A stretch of DNA of 6,834 nt from A37T11 sp964546645 (GTDB lineage: Bacteria; Bacteroidota; Bacteroidia; Sphingobacteriales; Sphingobacteriaceae). The stretch is taken from the NCBI GenBank assembly GCA_964546645.1, contig CAZJKM010000125.1, forward strand, positions 1-6,834, in the 5' to 3' direction. Of the stretch, positions 1 through 5,088 are shown one piece after another; the stretch's first letter is position 1; each line of letters opens with the position of its first letter. Below the pieces are notes generated by a model. The model was given only the letters and a program-made list of their open reading frames with translations, had not been told where the DNA came from and did not search any database. A program made the translations under genes and the position numbers.

Positions 1-38
1 AGACGGCCCCCCTGTCGCGCCGCGACCGACTCCGCCAC

Positions 39-830
39 ATGCTGGCCGACTTGCGACTACCGGGCGCGTTAGAGGCGCTTGACGCGATCTTGCGCGACAT
101 CGACGGCGGCGCGCTGACCGCGCCCGACGCGATCGAGCAGTTGCTCACCGCGCAGATTCAGCTACGCAATAACCGGCGGCTGCAAGCGGCGATGCGCTCC
201 AGTCGCTTGCCCGTCGTCAAGCAGCTCCACGACTTCGACTTCACCTTCCAGCCCTCGCTGCGCCGTGAGCAGATCGAGAGCCTGCATGACCTGGGCTTCG
301 TCGAGCGCCGGGAGAATGTGATCTTCCTGGGGCCGCCAGGCGTGGGTAGAACGCATCTGGCGATCAGTCTCGCCATTGCCGCCGCGCAGAGTGGCCGCCG
401 CGTCTACTACGGCACGCTCGCCGATCTGATCACCTCGCTCGAGGAGGCCCAAGCCTCGGGCCGTCTGCAGAGCCGCCTCAAGGTCCTGACGCATCCCGCG
501 GTGCTGGTGGTCGACGAGATCGGCTACCTCCCCATCAGCCGCACCGGCGCGATGCTGTTCTTTCAGCTGATGACGCGCCGCTACGAGCACGCCTCGACCG
601 TGCTGACGTCCAACAAGGGCTTCGAGGAGTGGGGCGAGATCTTCGGCGACGAGGTGATGGCCGCCGCGCTCATCGATCGGCTCGTCCACCACTGCCACCT
701 CGTCACGATCCGCGGCAACAGCTATCGGCTGCGTCAGCACACCGAGCTGTGGCAGACCCTCCATGCCGCCCCGGACGACGTGCCGGCGGCTCGCCGCCGG
801 CGCTCCCGTCAGGAGGTGGCGACGACCTGA
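39..830 (+). CDS. istB: IstB-like AAA+ ATPase, helper of IS21 transposition
   Basis: In the IS21 family this is the DnaC-like AAA+ ATPase that works with the IstA transposase, choosing target DNA and activating strand transfer. The protein has 263 residues, the normal family length. An N-terminal helical domain (about 1-90) is followed by the ATPase core. The Walker A loop is GPPGVGRTHL (98-107), Walker B is VLVVDEIGYLP (155-165, D159/E160), and the family's C-terminal IDRLVHHCHLVTIRGNSYRLR block is intact. The odd point is Walker A residue 104, Arg (codon AGA, 348-350) where Lys is nearly invariant; one A-to-G change from AAA explains it, and it probably impairs ATP binding or hydrolysis. 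The frame is also open upstream through base 3, reading TAPLSRRDRLRH before this Met, so translation probably starts a little earlier, possibly outside the window. The family assignment is secure; activity is doubtful. Confidence 0.93.
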   Translation: MLADLRLPGALEALDAILRDIDGGALTAPDAIEQLLTAQIQLRNNRRLQAAMRSSRLPVVKQLHDFDFTFQPSLRREQIESLHDLGFVERRENVIFLGPPGVGRTHLAISLAIAAAQSGRRVYYGTLADLITSLEEAQASGRLQSRLKVLTHPAVLVVDEIGYLPISRTGAMLFFQLMTRRYEHASTVLTSNKGFEEWGEIFGDEVMAAALIDRLVHHCHLVTIRGNSYRLRQHTELWQTLHAAPDDVPAARRRRSRQEVATT

Positions 831-848
831 GGCTCGTCCCCTCGTCGA

Positions 849-899
849 CTGTCAGATTTTCGATCGGCGGATCTGTCCGATTTTCGGCCGGCGTTGACA
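849..899 (+). repeat. IS21 right-end terminal repeats
   Basis: Two direct copies of a roughly 20-nt motif start 24 bp apart: CTGTCAGATTTTCGATCGGC (from 849) and CTGTCCGATTTTCGGCCGGC (from 873). GTTGACA follows, ending at 899. Multiple spaced terminal repeats that serve as transposase binding sites are characteristic of IS21 ends. They start 18 nt after the istB stop codon. Confidence 0.75.
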
Positions 900-1314
900 C
901 GGGGTTCTGCGAGATCTCCCTATCAACTGGCCGTAACAGGTGACTCATCATGGGGAGGCCAACTCAAAATAGGCCGATCGCGATCGATTCATACCTTTGA
1001 AACGACGAGAGCTGCGCGTCGCACGGCGTGAGGCGCTACCACGACAGTCCAGCTGCACAAAATGGGACAACTCGCGTGTTGACGCGAGATGGCGCAAGGC
1101 CCACCCTTCGCATGGTCATGGGATCCGAATTCGAACGGGCACAATTCAGCGCTCGGTCGTCCTGTTGACCCGCAACGACCGCTTCCACGAGCGGGCTGCG
1201 TCGTCATACGCGGATCTCGATTCGAGACAACCCGCCTTCCGACCCAGAGGGCACTTGGGATTCAGGCCGCAAGGGCTGTTTCGAACACCGACTCGGCAAT
1301 GCAAGGAGGGGAAC
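900..1314. other. Intergenic stretch without a convincing gene
   Basis: The open frames here lack a ribosome binding site, recognisable motifs or a believable amino-acid pattern. The only structures seen are a 12-bp palindrome CGATCGCGATCG at 975-986 and a perfect 6-bp hairpin, CTCGCG/CGCGAG with a 6-nt loop, at 1071-1088. No clear sigma70-type promoter was found for the gene that begins at 1315. The stretch may contain leader sequence of that gene and flank left by the IS21 insertion. Confidence 0.5.
1303..1310 (+). promoter_or_regulatory. Ribosome binding site of the small secreted protein gene
   Basis: AAGGAGGG lies 4 nt before the ATG at 1315, an almost ideal Shine-Dalgarno sequence. It fixes this Met as the start even though the frame is open further upstream. 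Confidence 0.8.
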
Positions 1315-1488
1315 ATGAACCTGGAACACTCACGAGGAGCGATGCTCTTGTTGTTGGTGGCCGTGCTCCTTCCGACTTCCGCAATGGCTCAGTACGATCC
1401 GTACATCCAGATCGACGAAGGCTCGGTGATCTGCAGGCAGGGTATCCTCGGGCCAACATCAGGACCACTGATCGCCTACGATGCGTGG
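1315..1488 (+). pseudogene. Small secreted protein gene, 5' part, interrupted by an IS3 element
   Basis: The 58 residues left are led by a clear Sec signal peptide: charged N-terminus, hydrophobic run MLLLLVAVLLP (10-20), and a signal peptidase site AMA|Q at 23-26. The mature part begins QYDPYIQIDEGSVICRQGIL, contains one Cys, and matches no family I recognise. The IS3 element starts exactly after codon 58, so the present product would be 60 residues ending at a TGA (1495-1497) inside the IS inverted repeat. The remainder of the gene probably lies at 4073-4177. The strong ribosome binding site shows it was a real gene. It precedes another signal-peptide protein at 4174, suggesting a two-gene operon of exported proteins. 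Confidence 0.65.
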
Positions 1489-1512
1489 TGGACTTGATCC
1501 GGTTTGGTGGAC
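1489..1512 (+). repeat. IS3 element, left terminal inverted repeat
   Basis: A 24-nt terminal repeat begins TGGACTTGATCC and is the exact reverse complement of 4049-4072. It lies downstream of orfB and supplies the stop codon that ends the interrupted host gene. Confidence 0.92.
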
Positions 1513-1519
1513 GGGTTGA

Positions 1520-1711
1520 TTATGCGGCCTCGGTTGCCGGACGCCGCTCGAAGGCGGCCGGGCTGATCAGGCCCAGCGTCGAGTGCCGGCGCCGCTGGTT
1601 GTAAAACACCTCGATGTAGTCGAAGAGCGCCGCCTGTCCCTCGCCATAGCTCGGGAAGCGGTCGCCGAGTTCGACCTTCACGGTCTTGAAGAAGCTCTCG
1701 ATGACGGCGTT
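1520..1711 (-). pseudogene. IS3 transposase OrfB, C-terminal fragment
   Basis: This is the 3' end of orfB, cut from its 5' part by the IS110 element. It starts at NAVIESFFKTVK, whose Glu is the last residue of the DDE triad. It continues with the family's GLISPAAFE-type C-terminal block and stops at TAA (1522-1520). Joined to 3042-3716 it gives about 288 residues, the usual OrfB length, with exactly 35 residues between the second Asp and this Glu. It has no start codon or ribosome binding site of its own, so it is an inactive remnant. Confidence 0.9.
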
Positions 1712-1723
1712 GACGCCCCTATG

Positions 1724-1729
1724 TGTCAA
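1724..1729 (-). promoter_or_regulatory. -35 half of the IS110 circle-junction promoter
   Basis: TTGACA (minus strand) lies 9-10 bp inside the transposase-distal end of the IS110 element and points outward. In a circular form it would face GATGAT at 3030-3035 across the joined ends with an 18-bp spacer, counting one copy of the core. In the integrated copy the two halves are about 1.3 kb apart, so this promoter would be silent. Confidence 0.55.
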
Positions 1730-1737
1730 GAATGGCG

Positions 1738-2820
1738 TCAAGCGGCGGCATGCACGGCGCTGCGAGCATGATGATCGCGAAGGAGCGCACCGTAGATCTC
1801 GCGTGCGATGAAGCGCTTGAGACAGCGGATGATGTCCTTCTTGCTCAAGCCTTGAGCCGTGCGGCGGGCGACGTACGCCATGGTAGGTTCGTGCCATCGC
1901 ATGCGGACCGTGGCAATCCGGTATAGCGCCGCGTTCGCCTGGCGGTGGCCGCCGCGAAAGAGTCGGTGTCGGTGGGTGACGCCGCTTGAGGCGGGAATGG
2001 GACAGACGCCGCACAGCTTCGCAAACGCCGCCTCGGAGCGGAGGCGCGTCGGGTTGTCGCCGGCCACGATCATCATTTCGGCCGCGGAGTCGGCTCCGAT
2101 CCCGAAAGCCTCCCGCAGCGTGGGCACGGCGGCCTGGGTGATCGCATCGAGTGCGTCGTCGTGGATCCCGATCTCGGCGGAGAGGAAGAGCCACCTGGTG
2201 GCCAACGCCCTGAGCGCGTGCTTCGTCGACGCCGTCGTCTCGTCGATGATGCCTGGGCGAAGGCCGGCACAGCGATCGATCAGCTTCCGGTCCGTCAGCG
2301 GCTCCAGCGCTTCCCGAAGCTCGCTTGGGGCGTTCACGATGAGCGTCTTCAAGGCAATGATGGCCGCGCTCTTGGCCTTGACCGCCGTATCGCGTGCGAT
2401 CTTGATTTGGCGTACCATCTCGGCCGCACCGTCCGCCGACTTGGGCACGGCCGTCGCGAGTCCTGCGAGCACCGATCGCGCGGCCGTCTCGGCATCCAGA
2501 GTGTCGCTTTTCCCGTGATTGCGGCGCTTCCGTCGATCGCAGTGACTGACTTCGACGACGCGCAACGCCTGCCGCCGCACGTAGCTCGCCACGCCCACAC
2601 CGTACGACCCCGTACCTTCAATGCCGAACGCCTCGATTGGACCGAGCGCGCGTGCCCAGGTGACCAGCTCCGCATATCCCGCCCGATCGGCGGACACGCT
2701 ACAGGCGCTGAGGCGAGTGCCGACGCGGTCGATGGCGACGGCCACGTGCATGTATTTGTGAGTATCGACGCCGACGATGATGCTGGTCGGCGGCGGCGGG
2801 ACGGCGTGAGGCTGCACCAT
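1738..2820 (-). CDS. IS110-family transposase (bridge-RNA-guided DEDD/serine recombinase)
   Basis: Family members are recombinases that use a RuvC-like DEDD domain together with a catalytic serine, guided by an element-encoded bridge RNA. The RuvC-like domain occupies about residues 13-160, with VGVDTHK (D19), GIEGTGSYG (E68) and KSDTLDAETAA (D106, D109) supplying the acidic tetrad. A linker and coiled region follows. The Transposase_20-type domain contains CGVCPIPASSGVTHRHRLFR (270-289), whose SSG (S278/S279) holds the expected nucleophile, followed by the conserved GHRQANAALYRIA. At 360 residues it is full length, with no stop or frameshift, so it looks functional. It starts at the first ATG after the non-coding leader; the Shine-Dalgarno is poor, only GGAG about 15 nt upstream. 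It is the only intact transposase of the nested pair. Confidence 0.94.
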   Translation of the reverse strand: MVQPHAVPPPPTSIIVGVDTHKYMHVAVAIDRVGTRLSACSVSADRAGYAELVTWARALGPIEAFGIEGTGSYGVGVASYVRRQALRVVEVSHCDRRKRRNHGKSDTLDAETAARSVLAGLATAVPKSADGAAEMVRQIKIARDTAVKAKSAAIIALKTLIVNAPSELREALEPLTDRKLIDRCAGLRPGIIDETTASTKHALRALATRWLFLSAEIGIHDDALDAITQAAVPTLREAFGIGADSAAEMMIVAGDNPTRLRSEAAFAKLCGVCPIPASSGVTHRHRLFRGGHRQANAALYRIATVRMRWHEPTMAYVARRTAQGLSKKDIIRCLKRFIAREIYGALLRDHHARSAVHAAA

Positions 2821-2847
2821 AGGGTCGGACGCGCTCCGGTCGAATGC

Positions 2848-2857
2848 GACACATCTG
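2848..2857 (-). repeat. Direct repeat flanking the donor hairpin, distal copy
   Basis: CAGATGTGTC occurs here and again at 2932-2941 in the same orientation, one copy on each side of the donor-binding hairpin. It may be a linker or protein-contact element of the bridge RNA. Confidence 0.5.
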
Positions 2858-2861
2858 AGCA

Positions 2862-2925
2862 GGTGAGCGGACAGGACTGTGACGGGTCTCTTGCGAGCCA
2901 GGCCCCTATTGGGTCACTGCCCACC
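2862..2925 (-). other. Donor-binding loop of the bridge RNA
   Basis: GGTGGGC (2925-2919) pairs with GCTCACC (2868-2862) over 7 bp. Inside, ATAGGGGC (2909-2902) is identical to the last 8 bases of the element before the core (1722-1715, minus sense). CGTCACAGTC (2884-2875) is complementary to GTCTGTGAGG at the element's start (3044-3035) in 8 of 10 positions, including 6 consecutive ones. These are the expected left and right donor guides. Confidence 0.7.
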
Positions 2926-2931
2926 CGATCA

Positions 2932-2941
2932 GACACATCTG
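2932..2941 (-). repeat. Direct repeat between target and donor hairpins, proximal copy
   Basis: This is the second exact copy of CAGATGTGTC, located in the linker between the two guide loops, 10 nt after the target-loop stem ends. Confidence 0.5.
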
Positions 2942-2950
2942 GGTGGTGCT

Positions 2951-3010
2951 GCCCGTCCCAACCGACAGATCAACGCCAGGACACGGAGTCGTTCGTAACA
3001 AGGGTCAGGC
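2951..3010 (-). other. Target-binding loop of the bridge RNA
   Basis: The 5' strand GCCTGACCC (3010-3002) pairs with GGGACGGGC (2959-2951) in 8 of 9 positions, with a single A-A mismatch and one G-U. The left guide follows the stem directly. TTGTTACG equals the target's CTGCTACG (3051-3044, minus sense) except for two C-to-U changes, which still pair as G-U with the opposite strand. The right guide GGCGTTGA pairs perfectly with TCAACGCC (1713-1706, minus sense) on the other flank. Left and right guides therefore address opposite strands, as known for bridge RNAs. Confidence 0.7.
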
Positions 3011-3029
3011 CAGGCCGAGCAGCGCCCCT

Positions 3030-3035
3030 ATCATC
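3030..3035 (-). promoter_or_regulatory. -10 half of the IS110 circle-junction promoter
   Basis: GATGAT (minus strand, 4 of 6 match to TATAAT) lies 9 bp inside the bridge-RNA end of the element, 18 bp from TTGACA once the ends are joined. In the integrated copy the bases at the -35 distance belong to the IS3 orfB target and do not resemble a -35 box. Confidence 0.5.
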
Positions 3036-3041
3036 CTCACA

Positions 3042-3716
3042 GACGTAGCAGTTGCCGCGTCGACTCATGCTGCACACGATCCCATGTGTCGCGAGTGTGC
3101 GCTGGTAGTCCTCGGCCGTGTAGGTGCAGCCGCGATCGGAGTGGAGCAGCAAGCCGGGTGCGGGCGCGCGACGCGCCACCGCCATCTCGAGTGCCTGGAT
3201 CGTGAGTCGGCGGTCGTTCACGGCGCTCACCGCCCAGCCCACCAGGAAGCGCGAGTAGAGGTCGAGGACGGCCGCGAGGTACAGCGTGTGACCGGTACTG
3301 ATCGCAAACTGCGTCGTGTCGCTGACCCACCGCTGATTCGGTCCCTGGGCGGCAAACCGGCGTGCGAGGTGATTGGCCGCCACGGGATCGTCGTGGTGGC
3401 TGTTCGTCGTCGCGATGAAGCGGCGCCGCTGCTGCCCGCGCAGGCCCTCGGCCTGCATCAGGCGGATGACGCGCTTGCGACTGATGGCTTCGCCGGCCTC
3501 GACCAGGTCCTTCCAGACGCGCGGGCTGCCATAGCTGCCGCGACTCCCGGCGTGCGACGCGCGGATCTGTACCCGCAAACGGATATCGCGTTGGGCGCGT
3601 GGCGACAGCGGGCGGTCCTGCCACGCATAGAAGCCGCTGCGCGTGACCTGCAGGCAGCGACAGAGGGTCGCGACGGTGTGATGGGCCTTCTCCGCGGCGA
3701 TGAAGGGAAATCTCAT
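3042..3716 (-). pseudogene. IS3 transposase OrfB, N-terminal part, truncated by IS110
   Basis: About 225 codons of the IS3 OrfB integrase remain. The N-terminus MRFPFIAAEKAHHTVATLCR and the HTH_21-like region (about 55-95) are followed by the rve/DDE core, with first Asp in WVSDTTQF and second Asp in LLHSDRG. The frame meets the IS110 element right after GNCY; the reading then runs into the bridge-RNA leader and stops at 2970, giving a 248-residue hybrid without the catalytic Glu. Its ATG overlaps the orfA stop as ATGA. The missing 3' part is at 1520-1711. A dominant-negative DNA-binding product is conceivable but unsupported. Confidence 0.92.
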
Positions 3717-4027
3717 CGCTGGTGCTTCGCGAAGAAGGCCGCCGCTTTTTTTAGGATCTCGCGCTCTTCCTGGAGGATCCGATTCTCGCGGCGGAGGCGC
3801 GTCAGCTCCTCGCGCTCGGCGGAGGTCAATCCCGTACGGCCCTTGGTGCGATCGGCCTGGGCCTGCTTGACCCAGAGCCCGAGACCGGACGCGGTCAGGT
3901 CCAGCTCGCGGGCCACGGCCGTCACGCTCTTGCCCTCGTCGAGGACCAGCCGGACGGCCTGCTGTTTGAATTCATCCGTGAAACGCCGACGCGTACGTCG
4001 ACTGCGGGGCTCGGACATTGCGGACAT
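3713..4027 (-). CDS. IS3-family transposase OrfA
   Basis: OrfA binds the IS ends and, through a programmed -1 frameshift, forms the N-terminus of the OrfAB transposase. The 104 residues from this ATG hold a basic lead (RSRRTRRRFTDEFKQQAVRL) and a helix-turn-helix (about 20-60, with KSVTAVARELDLTASGLGLW). A leucine-zipper-like coiled coil follows (LTRLRRENRILQEEREILKK). I chose ATG 4027 because AGAGGTGGG precedes it at good spacing; a TTG at 4057 inside the inverted repeat and ATG 4018 are alternatives. OrfA itself is intact. Confidence 0.9.
   Translation of the reverse strand: MSAMSEPRSRRTRRRFTDEFKQQAVRLVLDEGKSVTAVARELDLTASGLGLWVKQAQADRTKGRTGLTSAEREELTRLRRENRILQEEREILKKAAAFFAKHQR
3746..3752 (-). 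promoter_or_regulatory. Programmed -1 frameshift site of the IS3 orfA/orfB pair
   Basis: Seven consecutive A residues sit in the orfA frame as CTA AAA AAA GCG, the A_AAA_AAA type of slippery heptamer. A -1 shift here continues as KKSGGLLREAPAMRFPF, directly in frame with OrfB, giving the OrfAB fusion typical of IS3 elements. Confidence 0.8.
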
Positions 4028-4048
4028 CGTACCCACCTCTGGGGAGAT

Positions 4049-4072
4049 GTCCACCAAACCGGATCAAGTCCA
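4049..4072 (-). repeat. IS3 element, right terminal inverted repeat
   Basis: A 24-nt perfect inverted copy of 1489-1512, on the orfA side of the element. Confidence 0.92.
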
Positions 4073-4177
4073 GGGCCTGCGTCGAACCTCGCAGCATGGC
4101 TCCGTCACACTTCCACGCGGACTATCGTGGCAGCTGCCCCTCGGGTTGGTAGTCTCGCGTCAGGAGGTTTCAGATGA
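4073..4177 (+). pseudogene. Probable 3' remnant of the IS3-interrupted secreted protein gene
   Basis: This short flank joins the IS3 right end to the next gene. Two readings are possible. With a 3-bp duplication the host frame continues for 33-34 codons and ends at a TGA overlapping the next ATG (ATGA, 4174-4177). With a 2-bp GG duplication it reads ACVEPRSMAPSHFHADYRGS... and stops at TAG (4150-4152), 21 nt before the next gene. The second reading has the more coding-like third-position GC and composition. I cannot decide between them, and some sequence may have been lost. Confidence 0.4.
4161..4166 (+). promoter_or_regulatory. Ribosome binding site of the HEAT-like protein gene
   Basis: AGGAGG lies 7 nt before ATG 4174, a consensus Shine-Dalgarno that fixes the start. 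Confidence 0.8.
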
Positions 4178-4956
4178 TCGCATCAGTAGCGCTCCTCATC
4201 ACCACACTGTTGTCCGCTCATGGCGGAAGCACCCTCCTCGGCCACCAGGAGACTCTACTCCCCCCCGGTGCGGCTCGGTTCAAGGCGGTCGCAACGGCAC
4301 TCGAAGCATCGCCAGCTCGCCTGCGCGACCCGGCACTTCAGGCGTCAGTCGTCGACATTCTGGAGCAGGAGAACGCAACCATCGTCGCGAACCTGGAGAA
4401 CGTTCGCCAGACTGGACAGTCTCGACTCCCACCAGACTACGGTGAGTACTACGCGGACGTACTCGGCGTGGCAGATCGGATTCGGCGTGAGGCACGACCG
4501 GCGGATCCCGAACTGCTCGCCCGCCTGCAACGGGCACTCGTGAAGGGGGGCTACAACCCTGACTCACCATTCGCGGGTGGCCTTGCAGATGAAGGCGAAC
4601 CTCTGGTGCCCTATATTGAGGAGTTGCTTCAGGGCGACATCGAACACAACAAGCCCAATGCCTACGCCCTCGTCGGAGGACTGCTCCGGTTGGGCTCGGA
4701 ACGAGGGCTGAGGGTTGCCCTGTCGGACTCGTCGCGTCAACATCTCATCGATCTTGCGAGGCAAGGATTGGCCGAATCCGATGCCGAAGCGCGAAGATGG
4801 GCGATCGGCGCAATTGTGGCAGCTCGCGACAAAGAGTCTCTTCCAGCGCTTCGCCGTTTGGCCCAGACGGACCCGGACGGCGCAGGTGACAAGTCTCCGT
4901 ACTCCGTTCGGGCCCTTGCCGGGCAAGCCGCAGACACGTTGTCCCGGATCCCGTAG
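4174..4956 (+). CDS. Secreted HEAT-repeat-like protein of unknown function
   Basis: This 260-residue protein has a short hydrophobic N-terminus (MIASVALLITTLLSAHGGS) that looks like a signal peptide, so it is probably exported. The rest is almost entirely amphipathic helix. The last third, from about 190 (HLIDLARQGLAESDAEARRWAIGAI onward to LPALRRLAQTDPDG and VRALAGQAADTL), has the paired-helix spacing of HEAT-type repeats, which usually act as protein-binding scaffolds. No catalytic motif is visible. The N-terminal half contains a loop rich in Asp, Gly and Tyr (PPDYGEYYADVL) and matches nothing I recognise. It follows the interrupted small secreted gene on the same strand and may have been co-transcribed with it, so the IS3 insertion could be polar on it. 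Confidence 0.75.
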   Translation: MIASVALLITTLLSAHGGSTLLGHQETLLPPGAARFKAVATALEASPARLRDPALQASVVDILEQENATIVANLENVRQTGQSRLPPDYGEYYADVLGVADRIRREARPADPELLARLQRALVKGGYNPDSPFAGGLADEGEPLVPYIEELLQGDIEHNKPNAYALVGGLLRLGSERGLRVALSDSSRQHLIDLARQGLAESDAEARRWAIGAIVAARDKESLPALRRLAQTDPDGAGDKSPYSVRALAGQAADTLSRIP

Positions 4957-4976
4957 GGCGGGAAGTTGTGCCCCAT

Positions 4977-5011
4977 CGAGGACGCACGCAGCGCGGCGCG
5001 GTGTGTCCTCG
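4977..5011. terminator. Strong hairpin between convergent genes, possible bidirectional terminator
   Basis: CGAGGACGCAC (4977-4987) pairs with GTGTGTCCTCG (5001-5011) over 11 bp, including one G-U, with a 13-nt loop. It starts 20 nt after the stop of the HEAT-like gene and lies between it and the convergent AraC-type gene. No T-tract follows on either strand, so it may be a Rho-assisted stop or an mRNA 3'-end protector rather than a classical intrinsic terminator. Confidence 0.45.
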
Positions 5012-5088
5012 GTGGCTGACCCGTGCCATGAATGTCGACGCGCGGCCAGTGTGTGGCGTCTGGCCCGCCATCCTTCACAGACCGCCGT

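Larger units (their letters stand above)
1..899 (+). mobile_element. IS21-family insertion sequence, 3' part only (istB and right end)
   Basis: The segment holds an istB-type gene followed by two near-identical copies of a terminal repeat and a final GTTGACA. This is the usual layout of the istB-side end of an IS21-family element. The istA transposase gene and the other end lie outside the window to the left, so target duplication and completeness cannot be checked. The outer boundary at 899 is inferred from the TGT...ACA type ends of the family and could be off by a base or two. Confidence 0.8.
2826..3023 (-). ncRNA. Putative bridge RNA of the IS110 element
   Basis: The non-coding leader between the element's end and the transposase ATG can form two large hairpin loops in the order known for IS110 bridge RNAs. 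In the target-binding loop, stem 3002-3010/2951-2959 encloses a left target guide (TTGTTACG, 3001-2994) and a right target guide (GGCGTTGA, 2977-2970). In the donor-binding loop, stem 2919-2925/2862-2868 encloses a left donor guide (ATAGGGGC, 2909-2902) and a right donor guide (TCACAG, 2882-2877). Each guide matches the corresponding DNA half-site at the observed junctions, with 6-8 bp per guide and G-U wobbles only in the target guides. The 5' end is set by the predicted junction promoter (start near 3023); the 3' end is approximate and may run into the transposase mRNA. Structure and pairing were read by eye and not folded. Confidence 0.75.
1712..3044 (-). mobile_element. IS110-family insertion sequence with bridge-RNA leader
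   Basis: The element is about 1330 bp: a long (about 220 nt) non-coding leader, a 360-residue DEDD/serine transposase gene and a short (about 25 nt) tail. That arrangement matches the IS110 subgroup, where the bridge RNA precedes the transposase. Terminal inverted repeats are lacking, as expected. Both junctions share GAC on the plus strand (1712-1714 and 3042-3044; GTC in the element's sense), the likely recombination core; the exact cut within it cannot be fixed by eye. The flanks rejoin to an intact IS3 orfB frame, confirming the boundaries to within about 3 bp. Confidence 0.9.
1489..4072 (-). mobile_element. IS3-family insertion sequence, itself interrupted by an IS110 element
   Basis: Perfect 24-bp inverted repeats at 1489-1512 and 4049-4072 bound minus-strand orfA and orfB of the IS3 type. 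Removing the inner IS110 element (about 1330 bp) leaves about 1254 bp, a normal IS3-family size. The outer ends read TG...CA, as usual. No clean 3-4 bp target duplication is visible: TGG precedes the left end and GGG follows the right end, so only a 2-bp GG is shared. Because orfB is split inside its catalytic domain, this copy cannot make its own full transposase. Confidence 0.92.

Noticed and set aside
894..926. Outward promoter at the IS21 right end (TTGACA at 894-899)
   Set aside because: The nearest -10-like sequence (TATCAA, 921-926) is 21 bp away, too far for a sigma70 promoter.
975..986. 12-bp palindrome CGATCGCGATCG as a regulatory operator
   Set aside because: Short GATC/CGCG palindromes are frequent by chance in GC-rich DNA and no promoter is evident nearby.
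997..1314. Upstream extension of the small secreted protein frame to an ATG at 997
   Set aside because: The extension is Arg-rich with no protein character, and the strong Shine-Dalgarno and signal peptide set the start at 1315.
2161..3048. 295-codon plus-strand open frame opposite the IS110 transposase
   Set aside because: Shadow frame of a clear transposase; it runs through the bridge RNA leader and shows no domain pattern.
1489..4072. Composite transposon carrying cargo genes
   Set aside because: All open frames inside are explained by IS3 and IS110 genes; no passenger gene is present.
2943..4445. 500-codon plus-strand open frame covering the IS3 orfs
   Set aside because: It is antisense to orfA and orfB, crosses the IS end, lacks a ribosome binding site and has Arg/Ser-rich shadow composition.
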